The translations under genes were made by a program, and so were the position numbers. This document shows, one piece after another, positions 1 through 7,530 of a stretch of 64,000 nucleotides of DNA. This DNA comes from Pseudokineococcus lusitanus (GTDB lineage: Bacteria; Actinomycetota; Actinomycetes; Actinomycetales; Quadrisphaeraceae). Below the pieces are notes generated by a model. It was not told where the DNA came from and searched no databases. It worked only from the letters and a program-made list of their open reading frames with translations. The stretch covers positions 372,001 to 436,000 of the forward strand of contig NZ_RJKN01000002.1 in NCBI RefSeq assembly GCF_003751265.1. Reading direction: 5' to 3'. The number at the start of each line of letters is the position of its first letter. Position 1 is the stretch's first letter.

Positions 1-483
1 GATGGCCACGGTGATCTGCTCGCCGCCGTTGGCACCCACCTGGAAGGCGCCCGAGTACGAGCCGTCGAGGAGGTTCTTGCCGTTGAACTGCGTGGTCGAG
101 CTGATGCGCGTGAGCTCCTCGGCCAGCTGGTCGACCTCGGACTGGATGTTCGTCTTCGCCGAGTCGCTGAGGCCGCCGGTGTTGGAGGCCTGGACCGACA
201 GGTCGCGCATGCGCTGGAGGATCGCGGTGGACGTCGACAGCGCGCCCTCCGCGGTCTGGACCACGGAGATGCCGTCCTGGGCGTTGCGGACGGCGACCTT
301 GAGACCGCCGACCTGCGAGCGCAGGCCCTCGGAAATCGCGAGGCCGGCGGCGTCGTCGGCGGCGCGGTTGATCCGCAGGCCGGACGACAGCTTCTCGAGC
401 GAGCTGGACACCGAGCCCTGCGTGACCGAGAGGTTCCGGTAGGCGTTGAACGCGGCGACGTTGTTGTTGATCTGGAAACCCAT
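1..483 (-). CDS. fliC: Flagellin, N-terminal part (runs off left edge)
   Basis: This is the structural subunit of the flagellar filament, secreted through the flagellar export channel. The visible 161 codons begin [20 protein letters not shown] and carry the conserved N-terminal D0/D1 helices ([20 protein letters not shown]). The C-terminal part lies outside the window. The ATG start at 483 is fixed by homology and by the AGGGAAGAGAG purine stretch upstream. The first ~100 residues are nearly identical to the downstream flagellin, so this is a recent tandem duplication or a pair kept similar by gene conversion. Its leader holds a sigma-28-type promoter and a GC hairpin with an ACGGAC loop. 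Confidence 0.97.
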   Translation of the reverse strand, partial: MGFQINNNVAAFNAYRNLSVTQGSVSSSLEKLSSGLRINRAADDAAGLAISEGLRSQVGGLKVAVRNAQDGISVVQTAEGALSTSTAILQRMRDLSVQASNTGGLSDSAKTNIQSEVDQLAEELTRISSTTQFNGKNLLDGSYSGAFQVGANGGEQITVAI

Positions 484-511
484 GAGGTGTCTCTCTTCCC
501 TGAGGTGGTGA

Positions 512-542
512 CGCCGAGGGCCCCCGTCCGTGGGGGCCTCGG
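512..542 (-). promoter_or_regulatory. Flagellin 1 leader hairpin with ACGGAC loop (candidate CsrA site)
   Basis: In the mRNA (minus strand) an 11-bp GC stem with one bulged C presents the loop ACGGAC, which contains the A-N-G-G-A core bound by CsrA/RsmA. A second AGGGA lies at the ribosome-binding site near 500. The hairpin sits between the sigma-28-type promoter and the start codon, and the second flagellin leader has the same hairpin and loop. CsrA binding is inferred; no csrA gene is visible here. Confidence 0.5.
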
Positions 543-547
543 GGAGT

Positions 548-574
548 GCATCGGCACGACGGCCGGCTCCTTGA
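548..574 (-). promoter_or_regulatory. Sigma-28-type flagellar promoter of flagellin 1
   Basis: Read on the minus strand, TCAA is followed by exactly 15 nt and then GCCGATGC. This matches the FliA/WhiG consensus TAAA-N15-GCCGATAA closely. It lies about 65 bp upstream of the flagellin ATG. The same spacing and -10 core recur before the second flagellin, flgN, flgK and a lipoprotein gene. Confidence 0.85.
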
Positions 575-614
575 GCGCGGCCGCGCGCGGTTCACCCGGA
601 CGGGTGACGGCGAG

Positions 615-642
615 GGGCGGACCACCCGGGGGTGGTCCGCCC
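615..642 (-). terminator. Hairpin terminator after flagellin 2
   Basis: A perfect 13-bp inverted repeat (GGGCGGACCACCC and its complement) with almost no loop lies 20 bp past the stop codon of the complete flagellin and before the promoter of the truncated one. There is no clear U-tract, as is usual in high-GC actinobacteria. It makes the two flagellins separate transcription units. Confidence 0.7.
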
Positions 643-661
643 GCCGTGGTGCGGTCGTACG

Positions 662-1528
662 TCAGCGCAGGAGCTGCAGGACGCCCTGGCCCATCTGGTT
701 GGCCTGCGCGAGCATCGCCGTGCCGGCCTGGGACAGGATCTGCGACTTCGTGAACGAGACCATCTCCGCCGCCATGTCGGTGTCACGGATACGGCTCTCC
801 GACGCGGTGAGGTTCTCCACCGAGACGTTGAGGTTCTTGATGGTCATCTCGAGGCGGTTCTGCTTCGCACCGAGGTCCGCGCGGGTCGTCGAGACGGCCT
901 GGATGGCCTTGTCGATCGTCTCGAGGGCGTCGGCGTCCGTGACGTCGATGCCCTGCGTCGCCGAGGCGCCCTGCACGCCGAGGCCGGCCGCGCCGACGCC
1001 CAGCGGCGTCGAGGCCGGGTCGGCGGGGTCGGTCAGCCCCGCGTTGATGGCGACGGTGATCTGCTCGCCGCCGTTGGCGCCGACCTGGAAGGCACCGGAG
1101 TAGGCGCCGTCCAGCAGCTTCTTGCCGTTGAACTGGGTCGTGTCCGCGATGCGGGTCAGCTCCTGGGCGAGCTGGTCGACCTCCTTCTGGATGTTCGCCG
1201 TCGCCTCGGTGCTGAGACCACCGGTGTTGGCGGCCTGGACGGTGAGGTCACGCATGCGCTGCAGGATCGAGGTGCTCGTCGACAGCGCGCCCTCCGCGGT
1301 CTGGACGACGGAGATGCCGTCCTGGGCGTTGCGGACGGCGACCTTGAGGCCCCCGACCTGCGAGCGCAGGCCCTCGGAGATCGCGAGGCCGGCGGCGTCG
1401 TCGGCGGCGCGGTTGATCCGCAGGCCGGACGAGAGCTTCTCGAGCGAGCTGGAGACCGAGCCCTGCGTGACCGAGAGGTTCCGGTACGCGTTGAACGCGG
1501 CGACGTTGTTGTTGATCTGGAAACCCAT
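662..1528 (-). CDS. fliC: Flagellin, complete, 288 aa
   Basis: This is a complete flagellin with both terminal regions: N-terminal [20 protein letters not shown] and C-terminal SQILSQAGTAMLAQANQMGQ ending in GVLQLLR. At 288 residues it is short. The central part between the conserved D0/D1 arms is only about 80-90 residues, so the outer D2/D3 domains are minimal. The ATG at 1528 is preceded by CGGAGGAG at ideal spacing. It has its own sigma-28-type promoter, leader hairpin and terminator. The ribosome-binding site contains ACGGA, so a CsrA-type protein could block it directly. Confidence 0.98.
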   Translation of the reverse strand: MGFQINNNVAAFNAYRNLSVTQGSVSSSLEKLSSGLRINRAADDAAGLAISEGLRSQVGGLKVAVRNAQDGISVVQTAEGALSTSTSILQRMRDLTVQAANTGGLSTEATANIQKEVDQLAQELTRIADTTQFNGKKLLDGAYSGAFQVGANGGEQITVAINAGLTDPADPASTPLGVGAAGLGVQGASATQGIDVTDADALETIDKAIQAVSTTRADLGAKQNRLEMTIKNLNVSVENLTASESRIRDTDMAAEMVSFTKSQILSQAGTAMLAQANQMGQGVLQLLR

Positions 1529-1563
1529 GGCGGGTGCTCCTCCGTGAGATGTGGTGCTCCGGT

Positions 1564-1592
1564 GACGGGCCCCCGTCCGTGGGGACCCGCTG
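1564..1592 (-). promoter_or_regulatory. Flagellin 2 leader hairpin with ACGGAC loop (candidate CsrA site)
   Basis: In the mRNA the leader folds as CGGGTCCCC-ACGGAC-GGGGGCCCG. The hexaloop carries A-N-G-G-A, the CsrA core. A second ACGGA overlaps the Shine-Dalgarno sequence (about 1538-1547). The loop is identical to that of flagellin 1 although the stems differ, which points to selection on the loop. Function is inferred from the Bacillus hag leader model. Confidence 0.5.
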
Positions 1593-1595
1593 ACC

Positions 1596-1622
1596 TCATC
1601 GGCCCGGCGGGCGGGCTCTTGA
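1596..1622 (-). promoter_or_regulatory. Sigma-28-type flagellar promoter of flagellin 2
   Basis: On the minus strand TCAA-N15-GCCGATGA matches the FliA/WhiG promoter consensus in both boxes and in spacing. It lies about 70 bp upstream of the flagellin start and just downstream of the sigma-factor gene. Confidence 0.88.
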
Positions 1623-1673
1623 GGGGACGGTGGGGCGCTGGGCCGACCGGGTGACCGTCAGCGCCGGGGTGCC

Positions 1674-2672
1674 TCAGGCGGGCTGCGCCTGCCGCAGCGG
1701 CGAGCCCGTGCGCTGCAGCGGCAGCGAGGCGGTGGCCCGCTCGACGCGCGCACCGGCGCGGGCGGCGAGGACCTCGCGGGCCGAGGCGCCGGCGGCGGCG
1801 CTGCCGACCCCCGCGGCCGCGGCGTGCAGGGCGACGTCGGCGTAGAAGGCCTCGCGGCGGCGGGCCGCGACGCCCGTGGGCGCCGGGGCGGCGGGGCGCG
1901 GCTCGAGGACGCTCTCCATCGCGGCGCGGAGGAGCCCGAGCGCCTCGGTGCGCAGCTGGCTGACGCGGGACTCGGTGACGCCGAGCTCGGCGGCGACCTC
2001 CGCGAGCGGGCGCTGCTGGAGGAAGGAGCCGACGACGACGGCGCGCAGCCGGTCCGGCAGGGCGCTGACGGCCGCGCCCATGACCCGCATCCGCTCGGCG
2101 CGCAGCGCCAGCTCCTCGGGGCCGGGGCGGTCGTCGCCGAGGCCCTCGGCCCAGGTGCGGGTCAGCGCCTCCTCCCCCGCCGAGCCCGCGACGGGGGCGT
2201 CGAGGCTGGAGACGGTGACGGCGGACTCCTGGCGGCGGCGGTCGACCTCGGAGACGTCGACGCCGAGGGCGCCGGCCAGCTCCTCGCGGCTCGGCCGGCG
2301 GCCGAGGGTCGCGGTGAGGGAGTCCTCGACGCCGTGCATCTCGCGGCCGCGGGAGCGGGCGCCGCGGCTGACGAGGTCCATCGCGCGGAGCTCGTCGAGG
2401 ACGGCGCCACGGATGCGCGTGCTGGCGTAGCGGCCGAAGGGGACGCCCGTCGTCTCGTCGTATCCGCGGGCCGCCTGGAGGAGCCCGGCGGCGCCGGCCC
2501 CGGCGAGGTCGCCGGCGTCGACGTGCGACGGCAGCCGCATGGCGACCTCGCGGACGACGTGGCCGACCAGCGGCAGGTGCGCGGTGACGAGGGCCTCGAC
2601 CGCCGCGGCGTCGCGGCGGGGCGTGCTCGGCGTCGTGGCGGTCGGCGGGGCCACGCGCTGCGTCGGGATCAT
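1674..2672 (-). CDS. fliA: Sigma factor of the FliA/WhiG (sigma-28) family with C-terminal extension
   Basis: A sigma-70-family factor lacking region 1, about 332 residues from the ATG at 2672 (MIPTQRV). Region 2 includes LPLVGHVVREVAMRLPSHVD and GYDETTGVPFGRYASTRIRG, a FliA signature. Region 3 follows (LGRRPSREELAGALG), then region 4 with the helix-turn-helix PLAEVAAELGVTESRVSQL. FliA proteins usually end soon after region 4; this one has about 75 further residues rich in Ala and Arg, of unknown role. It lies between the flagellins and the flgN operon, so it is the obvious candidate to read the TCA(A/G)-N15-GCCGATG promoters here. The ribosome-binding site is weak, and a GTG one codon upstream is an alternative start. 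Confidence 0.9.
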   Translation of the reverse strand: MIPTQRVAPPTATTPSTPRRDAAAVEALVTAHLPLVGHVVREVAMRLPSHVDAGDLAGAGAAGLLQAARGYDETTGVPFGRYASTRIRGAVLDELRAMDLVSRGARSRGREMHGVEDSLTATLGRRPSREELAGALGVDVSEVDRRRQESAVTVSSLDAPVAGSAGEEALTRTWAEGLGDDRPGPEELALRAERMRVMGAAVSALPDRLRAVVVGSFLQQRPLAEVAAELGVTESRVSQLRTEALGLLRAAMESVLEPRPAAPAPTGVAARRREAFYADVALHAAAAGVGSAAAGASAREVLAARAGARVERATASLPLQRTGSPLRQAQPA

Positions 2673-2712
2673 CACGGAGCAGGTCTCGTCCCGGCCCCCG
2701 GCCACCTTGAGG

Positions 2713-2744
2713 CCGGACGGGTGCCCCGTCATCCGGACGGGTGC
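2713..2744. repeat. Direct repeat of CCGGACGGGTGC upstream of the sigma-factor gene
   Basis: The 12-mer CCGGACGGGTGC occurs at 2713-2724 and 2733-2744, exactly 20 bp apart, about 40-70 bp upstream of the fliA-like start. Twenty base pairs is close to two helical turns, as for a regulator binding two sites on one face. A weak sigma-28-like arrangement on the minus strand (TGAG 2752-2755, CCGGATGA 2729-2736, spacer 15) overlaps it. Function is unknown. Confidence 0.35.
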
Positions 2745-2826
2745 ACGGCCCCTCAGCAACGACGGCCGGCTGCCGAGCGCCCGCGGCGGGGACGCCCGGC
2801 GGCCGGCCGGCGGGACGGGTGGGGGC

Positions 2827-3810
2827 TCAGCGCCGCGGCACGAGCACCGTCTCGTCCTGCACGACCTCGTCGGTGCGGAAGTCGTGCGCGACGACGCGCA
2901 CGCGGTCGCGGGAGATCTCCAGGCGGATCCCGGAGTGGTCGGCGCGGTCCACCGTGACCTCGCGGCCGTCGGGCGTGCGCGTCCACGTCGTCTGCACCGA
3001 CCCGCCGTTGACCGCGGTGAAGCCGCGCGGGTCACCGCCCTCGACGACCTTCCGCACCATCCAGTCGTCGCGGCGGAGGTCGTAGTGCGTGTGACCGGTG
3101 ACGAAGAGCACGTTGGGGTGGTCGCCCATGATCTCGAGGAGGCGGTCCGCCTCCCCCGCCGCGTACTCCTGCTCGTACGAGCCCGGCCAGTCCGTCCCCG
3201 AGACCGTCCGCGGCAGCGGGTGGTGGGACAGGACGACGACGGGCCGGTTCGCCGGCAGGCGGTCGAGGACGCCGTCGAACCAGTCCAGCTGCTCCTGGCC
3301 CAGCGTCGCCGAGACGCCGCCGGCGGGCGTCGACGTCGTCCCCAGGTGCACGAGCGGGTGGCCCTTGACGCGCTGCACGGAGTACACGGCCGGCATGCCG
3401 GTCTCGGCGAGGAAGCGGTCCGTGAGGACCTCGCTGCTCTCCCCCGTGTAGGTCTCGTGGTTGCCGATGGTCTGCGTCACGCGCCGCGGCAGCGGGCCGG
3501 CGTCGAGGACACCCGTGTAGGCGTCGTACTCGGCCTGCGTGCCGGTGGGCACGAGGTCGCCGTTGACGACGAGGTGGTCGGCGAGGCCGAGGGCGGCCTG
3601 GTCGTCGAGCACCCGCTCCAGGTCCGCGAGGTCGCCCTGGACGTCGGAGATCACGTCGACGACGACGGGCTCGCCGCGCGGCGGCGCGGCCGGGGCGGCG
3701 GAGCCGCCGGGCGCGGACGCCAGGAGGGCGACCACGGCGAGGGCGCCCGCGGCCACCGGGCGGCGGGCACCGCGGGGGCGAGGGGTGCGGGTCGGGGCAG
3801 GAAGGGTCAT
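2827..3810 (-). CDS. Secreted metallophosphoesterase (calcineurin-like)
   Basis: A 327-residue exported phosphoesterase. Residues 1-45 are an Arg/Pro-rich then Ala-rich signal peptide. The metal-binding blocks of the calcineurin-like family follow: DVISDVQGD (D-x-Q variant), NGDLVPTG, IGNHE, LSHHPL and VTGHTHYD. The family hydrolyses phosphomonoesters or diesters with a two-metal centre; the substrate cannot be told. The ATG at 3810 was chosen because the signal peptide begins there. It lies inside the motility block, but nothing in the protein links it to flagella. Confidence 0.85.
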   Translation of the reverse strand: MTLPAPTRTPRPRGARRPVAAGALAVVALLASAPGGSAAPAAPPRGEPVVVDVISDVQGDLADLERVLDDQAALGLADHLVVNGDLVPTGTQAEYDAYTGVLDAGPLPRRVTQTIGNHETYTGESSEVLTDRFLAETGMPAVYSVQRVKGHPLVHLGTTSTPAGGVSATLGQEQLDWFDGVLDRLPANRPVVVLSHHPLPRTVSGTDWPGSYEQEYAAGEADRLLEIMGDHPNVLFVTGHTHYDLRRDDWMVRKVVEGGDPRGFTAVNGGSVQTTWTRTPDGREVTVDRADHSGIRLEISRDRVRVVAHDFRTDEVVQDETVLVPRR

Positions 3811-3916
3811 CACGGACGAACCGTCCCAGCAGCCGGTGACGGCCCGGCGACGTCGCGGCGACGTCCGGCCGTCGCCCCGCCGTCCGCCGACCCGCCTCCG
3901 CCCGCCCCCGGGCCCC

Positions 3917-3943
3917 TCAGGTCCGGCCCCGCCCGGTCGATGA
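3917..3943 (+). promoter_or_regulatory. Sigma-28-type promoter of the flgN gene
   Basis: TCAG-N15-GTCGATGA matches the flagellar consensus with one change in the -10 (T for C at the second base). Spacing is exactly 15 nt, as at the flagellin promoters. Transcription would start near 3950 and give a leader of about 80 nt before flgN. Confidence 0.75.
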
Positions 3944-4031
3944 GGAGGGGGCAGGGCGCGGCCGCACGCGGCACGGCGCCCACCGGCACAGGCGACGTCG
4001 CACGACGTCACGAGGCGAGGAGCGCGGCGGT

Positions 4032-4556
4032 ATGGGTCTGGCGGAGCTGTCGAACGTGCTGTGGCGCGAGCGCGAGGTGCTCGAGCTGCTGCTGTTCAAG
4101 CTGGAGGAGGAGCAGCTCGTCCTCGCCAGCGGCCGCACCCGGTGGCTGCCCCACGCCACCCGCGAGGTCGAGGTGGTGCTGGACCAGGTCCGCGCCGCCG
4201 AGCTCGAGCGCGCGGTCCACGTCGAGGCGGTCGCCGCCGAGATCGGCGCCCCCGCCGGCGCGGGCCTGCGCCAGCTGTCCGACGTCGCCCCCGCCCCGTG
4301 GGACGAGGTGCTGTCCGGCCACCGCGACGCCTTCCTCGTCCTCACCGCGGACATCAGCGCCACGGCGCAGGCCAACCGCGACGTCCTGTCCTCCGGCCGC
4401 CGCGCTCTCGACGACGCGCTCGCCTCGCTCGGGGACGTCGGCCGTGGCGCGCAGGGCACGCCCGTCGTGCCGGTGCAGACCTACGGCCCCCGCGGCGGGC
4501 GGCACTCCGCCCGCGGCGCCGACGCCCGCGCCCGGCTGGTCGACGAGGCCCTGTGA
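4032..4556 (+). CDS. flgN: FlgN-like flagellar export chaperone
   Basis: A 174-residue helical protein that by position and pattern is FlgN, the cytoplasmic chaperone for the hook-filament junction proteins FlgK and FlgL. The N-terminus (LAELSNVLWREREVLELLLF) has the FlgN-type heptad pattern, and the C-terminal ~40 residues look disordered and are rich in Gly and Arg. The ATG at 4032 follows GCGAGGAGC. It precedes flgK, as FlgN-family genes do in Gram-positive flagellar operons. FlgN proteins diverge strongly, so context carries much of the weight. Confidence 0.82.
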   Translation: MGLAELSNVLWREREVLELLLFKLEEEQLVLASGRTRWLPHATREVEVVLDQVRAAELERAVHVEAVAAEIGAPAGAGLRQLSDVAPAPWDEVLSGHRDAFLVLTADISATAQANRDVLSSGRRALDDALASLGDVGRGAQGTPVVPVQTYGPRGGRHSARGADARARLVDEAL

Positions 4557-4607
4557 CCGCCCGCTCCACGGCCGTCGGGACCGGCGGGACGGAGCCCGCC
4601 CGAGGGC

Positions 4608-4634
4608 TCAGGTCCGCGCCCGTTGCGCCGATGG
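4608..4634 (+). promoter_or_regulatory. Sigma-28-type promoter of flgK
   Basis: TCAG-N15-GCCGATGG lies in the 169-bp gap between flgN and flgK, about 90 bp before the flgK ATG. flgK-flgL-fliW can therefore be transcribed separately from flgN by the same sigma factor. Confidence 0.82.
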
Positions 4635-4725
4635 AGTGGCAGGAGGCACGACGCGCCGTCGTCGTCGCCGGCACCAGCCCCGCCAGCCCCGCCCCGCCCG
4701 CCCCCCGACACCAAGCGAGGACCCG

Positions 4726-6096
4726 ATGAGCTCCTTCCAAGGACTCTCGATCGCGCTCAGCTCCCTGCAGACGCAGCGTCGTGCCATGGACGTGGCCGGC
4801 CAGAACATCGCCAACGCCGCCACGCCCGGGTACACCCGGCAGCGCGTCGAGACGTCGCCCATCGCCGGCCCCCGCGCCTCGCTGTCCGACGGCGTCCGCG
4901 GCTGGACGACCGGCTCCGGCGTGCAGGTCACGCAGGTGGCCCGCCTCGCGGACCGGCTCGCGAGCAGCCGCCTCGAGACGGCCACCGGCGACGCCGCCCT
5001 GGCCGGCGCCCGTGCCGGCGTCCTCGCGGGCGTCGAGGACGACCTCGGCGGTCTCAGCACGATGAGCGGCGCCCTCGGCAAGATGTACGGCGCCTGGTCG
5101 GGCCTGGCGATCGCCAACCCGGTCGGGCAGACCGGGGACGCGGCGCGTGTCACCGTCGTCGGCCGCAGCGAGGAGGTCGCCGCGACGCTCCGCCAGGGCG
5201 CCGCCCGCACGAGCGCCACCTGGTCCGACGTCCGCGGCGAGCTGGGCACCCTCACCACCGAGGTCAACGCCATCGCGTCCTCCGTCGCCGACCTCAACCG
5301 CCTCATCGTCACGACGGAGGGCACCGGCGCCCCGGCCCACGAGCTGGCCGACCAGCGCGACCTCCTCGTCCGCCAGCTGTCCTCGCTCGTCGGCGCGACG
5401 AGCGTGCCGCGCGACGGCTCGGGCGCGGTCGACGTCGTCGTCGGCGGGCAGAAGCTCGTCGACGGGGCCGTCGCCGGCTCGATCACCGTGTCGGGACCGA
5501 CGGCCATGACCGGCTCCACCACCCCGGCGACGACGATCTCGCTCGCCGGCAGCACCGACGCGCTCGCCGTCGGCGGCACCGCCGCCGGCCTCACCGAGGC
5601 CCTCTCCATCACCCTGCCCGGCGTCATGGGCGGCTGGGACCGGGTGGCGACGACGCTCGCCGACCAGGTCAACGGCCTCCACGGCGACCCGCCCGTCTTC
5701 ACCGCGAACGACGGCGGCGACGTCACCGCCGCGACCATCACGGCCTCCATCTCGGCGGCGGACGTCAAGGCCGGCACGAGCGGGACCGACACCTCGATCG
5801 CTGACGGCGTCGTCAAGCTCTCCGAGAGCACCACGGGCCCCGACGCACGGTGGCGCACCTTCTTCACCGCGACCGCCGGCGCGGCCTCCGCCGCCGACGT
5901 CCGCGCCCGGGCCACGGCCTCGGCCGCCGACTCCGCCCAGGGCGTGCTCACGTCCTCGACCGGCGTCGACGTCGACAGCGAGATGGTCGACCTGCTCACC
6001 TACCAGCGCGCCTACGAGGGGGCTGCCCGCGTGCTCACCGCCGTGGACCAGATGCTCGACACGCTCATCAACCGCACGGGGGTGGTGGGCCGATGA
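4726..6096 (+). CDS. flgK: Flagellar hook-associated protein FlgK (HAP1)
   Basis: FlgK joins the hook to the filament. The 456-residue product starts MSSFQGLSIALSSLQTQRRA, followed by the rod/hook signature AGQNIANAATPGYTRQRV. It ends with the helical motif EMVDLLTYQRAYEGAARVLT typical of FlgK/FlgE C-termini. The ATG at 4726 is preceded by AGCGAGGA. The stop overlaps the flgL start (ATGA), indicating coupled translation. The length is at the short end for FlgK, consistent with a reduced middle domain. A long open frame continues upstream of 4726 but is only GC-rich noise. Confidence 0.97.
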   Translation: MSSFQGLSIALSSLQTQRRAMDVAGQNIANAATPGYTRQRVETSPIAGPRASLSDGVRGWTTGSGVQVTQVARLADRLASSRLETATGDAALAGARAGVLAGVEDDLGGLSTMSGALGKMYGAWSGLAIANPVGQTGDAARVTVVGRSEEVAATLRQGAARTSATWSDVRGELGTLTTEVNAIASSVADLNRLIVTTEGTGAPAHELADQRDLLVRQLSSLVGATSVPRDGSGAVDVVVGGQKLVDGAVAGSITVSGPTAMTGSTTPATTISLAGSTDALAVGGTAAGLTEALSITLPGVMGGWDRVATTLADQVNGLHGDPPVFTANDGGDVTAATITASISAADVKAGTSGTDTSIADGVVKLSESTTGPDARWRTFFTATAGAASAADVRARATASAADSAQGVLTSSTGVDVDSEMVDLLTYQRAYEGAARVLTAVDQMLDTLINRTGVVGR

Positions 6097-7031
6097 GCGT
6101 CTCCGGCGTCTCCGCCAGCCTCACCGGCTCCTTCACCGGGGGCCGCGCCACCCTGCGCGGCACGAGCGGGGCGGCGCAGGCGAACATCGCCGCCGCCGCC
6201 GACCGGCTCGCCCGGGCCAACACCGCCGTCGCGAGCGGGCAGAAGATCCAGCGCCCGTCGGACGACGTCGTCGGCGCCGACCGGGCGCTCGAGCTGCGCC
6301 GCGCGCTGGCGGCGGAGGACCGCTACTCCAACGCCAACGGCGACGCCATCAGCTGGCTGGGCACCACGGACACCGCCCTGCAGCGCGGCGTCTCGCTCCT
6401 GCACACCGCCCGCGACCTGGCCGTCCAGGCCGGCTCGGACGCCAACTCGTCGATCGGCCGCGAGGCCATCGCGAAGCAGATCCGCACCCTGCGCGACGAC
6501 ATGCTGGCCACGGCCAACACCACCTACCTGGGTCGCCCCGTCTTCGGCGGGACGACCGGGGAGCCGGTGGCCTTCTCGGTCGACGGGACCGGTGCCGTCA
6601 CGCCGTCGCCGGGCGCGGCCGGCCAGGTGCAGCGCACCCTCGCCCCGGGCGTCGACGTGCGCGTCGACACCGCCGGGACGGCCGCCTTCGGCGACGGCGA
6701 CGCGTCCGTCTTCGCGATCCTCGACGACCTCGCCACCGCCGTGACGACCGGCTCCGCGGCGTCGTCGGCGATGCTCGGCGAGCTCGACGGCGCGCTGGGC
6801 CGCCTGACGACCTCCCTCGCGGACGTCGGCACTCGCTACTCTCGCGTCCAGTCGCTGCAGGTCACCGGGACCCAGCGCGAGCTGTCGCTGACGTCGGCGA
6901 AGCAGGACGTCGAGGAGGTCGACTTGGCCAAGGCCCTGATGGAGCTCGCCGCGCAGGACAAGGCCTACCAGGCCGCCCTGGGCGCGGCGGCGAAGGTCGT
7001 CACCCCGAGCATCATGGACTTCCTCCGGTGA
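6093..7031 (+). CDS. flgL: Flagellar hook-associated protein FlgL (HAP3)
   Basis: FlgL is the second junction protein between FlgK and flagellin and is flagellin-like in fold. The 312-residue product has the flagellin-type N-terminal helix (LARANTAVASGQKIQRPSDD). Its C-terminal helix contains EEVDLAKALMELAAQDKAYQ, the usual FlgL ending. The ATG at 6093 overlaps the flgK stop, and its own stop overlaps the GTG of fliW, so flgK-flgL-fliW are translationally coupled. Confidence 0.96.
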   Translation: MSVSGVSASLTGSFTGGRATLRGTSGAAQANIAAAADRLARANTAVASGQKIQRPSDDVVGADRALELRRALAAEDRYSNANGDAISWLGTTDTALQRGVSLLHTARDLAVQAGSDANSSIGREAIAKQIRTLRDDMLATANTTYLGRPVFGGTTGEPVAFSVDGTGAVTPSPGAAGQVQRTLAPGVDVRVDTAGTAAFGDGDASVFAILDDLATAVTTGSAASSAMLGELDGALGRLTTSLADVGTRYSRVQSLQVTGTQRELSLTSAKQDVEEVDLAKALMELAAQDKAYQAALGAAAKVVTPSIMDFLR

Positions 7032-7438
7032 GCGCGGTCGCGCCCGAGGCGCCCCCCACCCCCGAGGTCCGGTTCGTCGCCCCGCTGCCCGGGCTCGAGC
7101 AGCTCACGCGCTTCGCGCTCGTGCGGCTCGACGACTCCGGCGCCCTGTACTCCCTGCAGTCGCTCGAGACCGAGGGCGTCCGGCTCGTCGTCGTCGCCCC
7201 GGGCGCCTTCTTCCCGGACTACCACCCGGTCGTCGACGAGGCTGACGTCGAGGGGCTCGGCCTCGCCGACGCCGACGACGCGCTGCTGCTCGTCGTCGTC
7301 ACCCCCGGCGCCGACCTCGCGTCGAGCACGGCCAACCTCCTCGCCCCCGTGGTGCTCCACGCGGGCTCCGGCCTCGCGGCCCAGGTGGTGCTCGCCGGCT
7401 CGGAGCACCCGCTCCGCGCGCCGCTCGTCGCCGCCTGA
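7028..7438 (+). CDS. fliW: Flagellar assembly factor FliW
   Basis: A 136-residue FliW-family protein, with PLPGLEQLTRFALVRLDDSG at the N-terminus and a core ending in TANLLAPVVLHAGSGLAAQV, the family hallmark being ANLxAPIVxN. FliW binds free flagellin and antagonises the translational repressor CsrA. GTG 7028 overlaps the flgL stop. Many genomes place csrA directly after fliW; here a strong terminator follows at once, so any CsrA gene must lie elsewhere. The flagellin leaders in this window carry candidate CsrA sites. Confidence 0.93.
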   Translation: MSAVAPEAPPTPEVRFVAPLPGLEQLTRFALVRLDDSGALYSLQSLETEGVRLVVVAPGAFFPDYHPVVDEADVEGLGLADADDALLLVVVTPGADLASSTANLLAPVVLHAGSGLAAQVVLAGSEHPLRAPLVAA

Positions 7439-7445
7439 CCTCCCC

Positions 7446-7492
7446 ACGACGCCCTCCCGCCGCCCCGCCCGGGCCGGCCGGGAGGGCGTCGT
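7446..7492 (+). terminator. Strong hairpin terminator of the flgK-flgL-fliW operon
   Basis: A perfect 14-bp stem, ACGACGCCCTCCCG with its complement, encloses a 19-nt GC-rich loop 7 bp after the fliW stop. It ends the motility block on the plus strand. Confidence 0.85.
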
Positions 7493-7530
7493 CGCGTCCG
7501 GCGTCGACCCGCATGGGTACGCTCGTCCAC

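Noticed and set aside
2539-4725. A long open frame in phase with flgK extending 2 kb upstream
   Set aside because: It crosses the metallophosphoesterase and flgN genes out of frame. Translation is low-complexity, and flgK clearly starts at 4726 with its own ribosome-binding site.
6068-6097. A further sigma-28 promoter at the flgK/flgL junction
   Set aside because: GCCGATGA is present, but TCAA is 18 nt away rather than 15, and the sequence is fixed by the overlapping flgK stop and flgL start codons.
7439-7512. A csrA gene directly after fliW
   Set aside because: The gap to the acetyltransferase is under 100 bp and is filled by a terminator; no CsrA-like reading frame fits.
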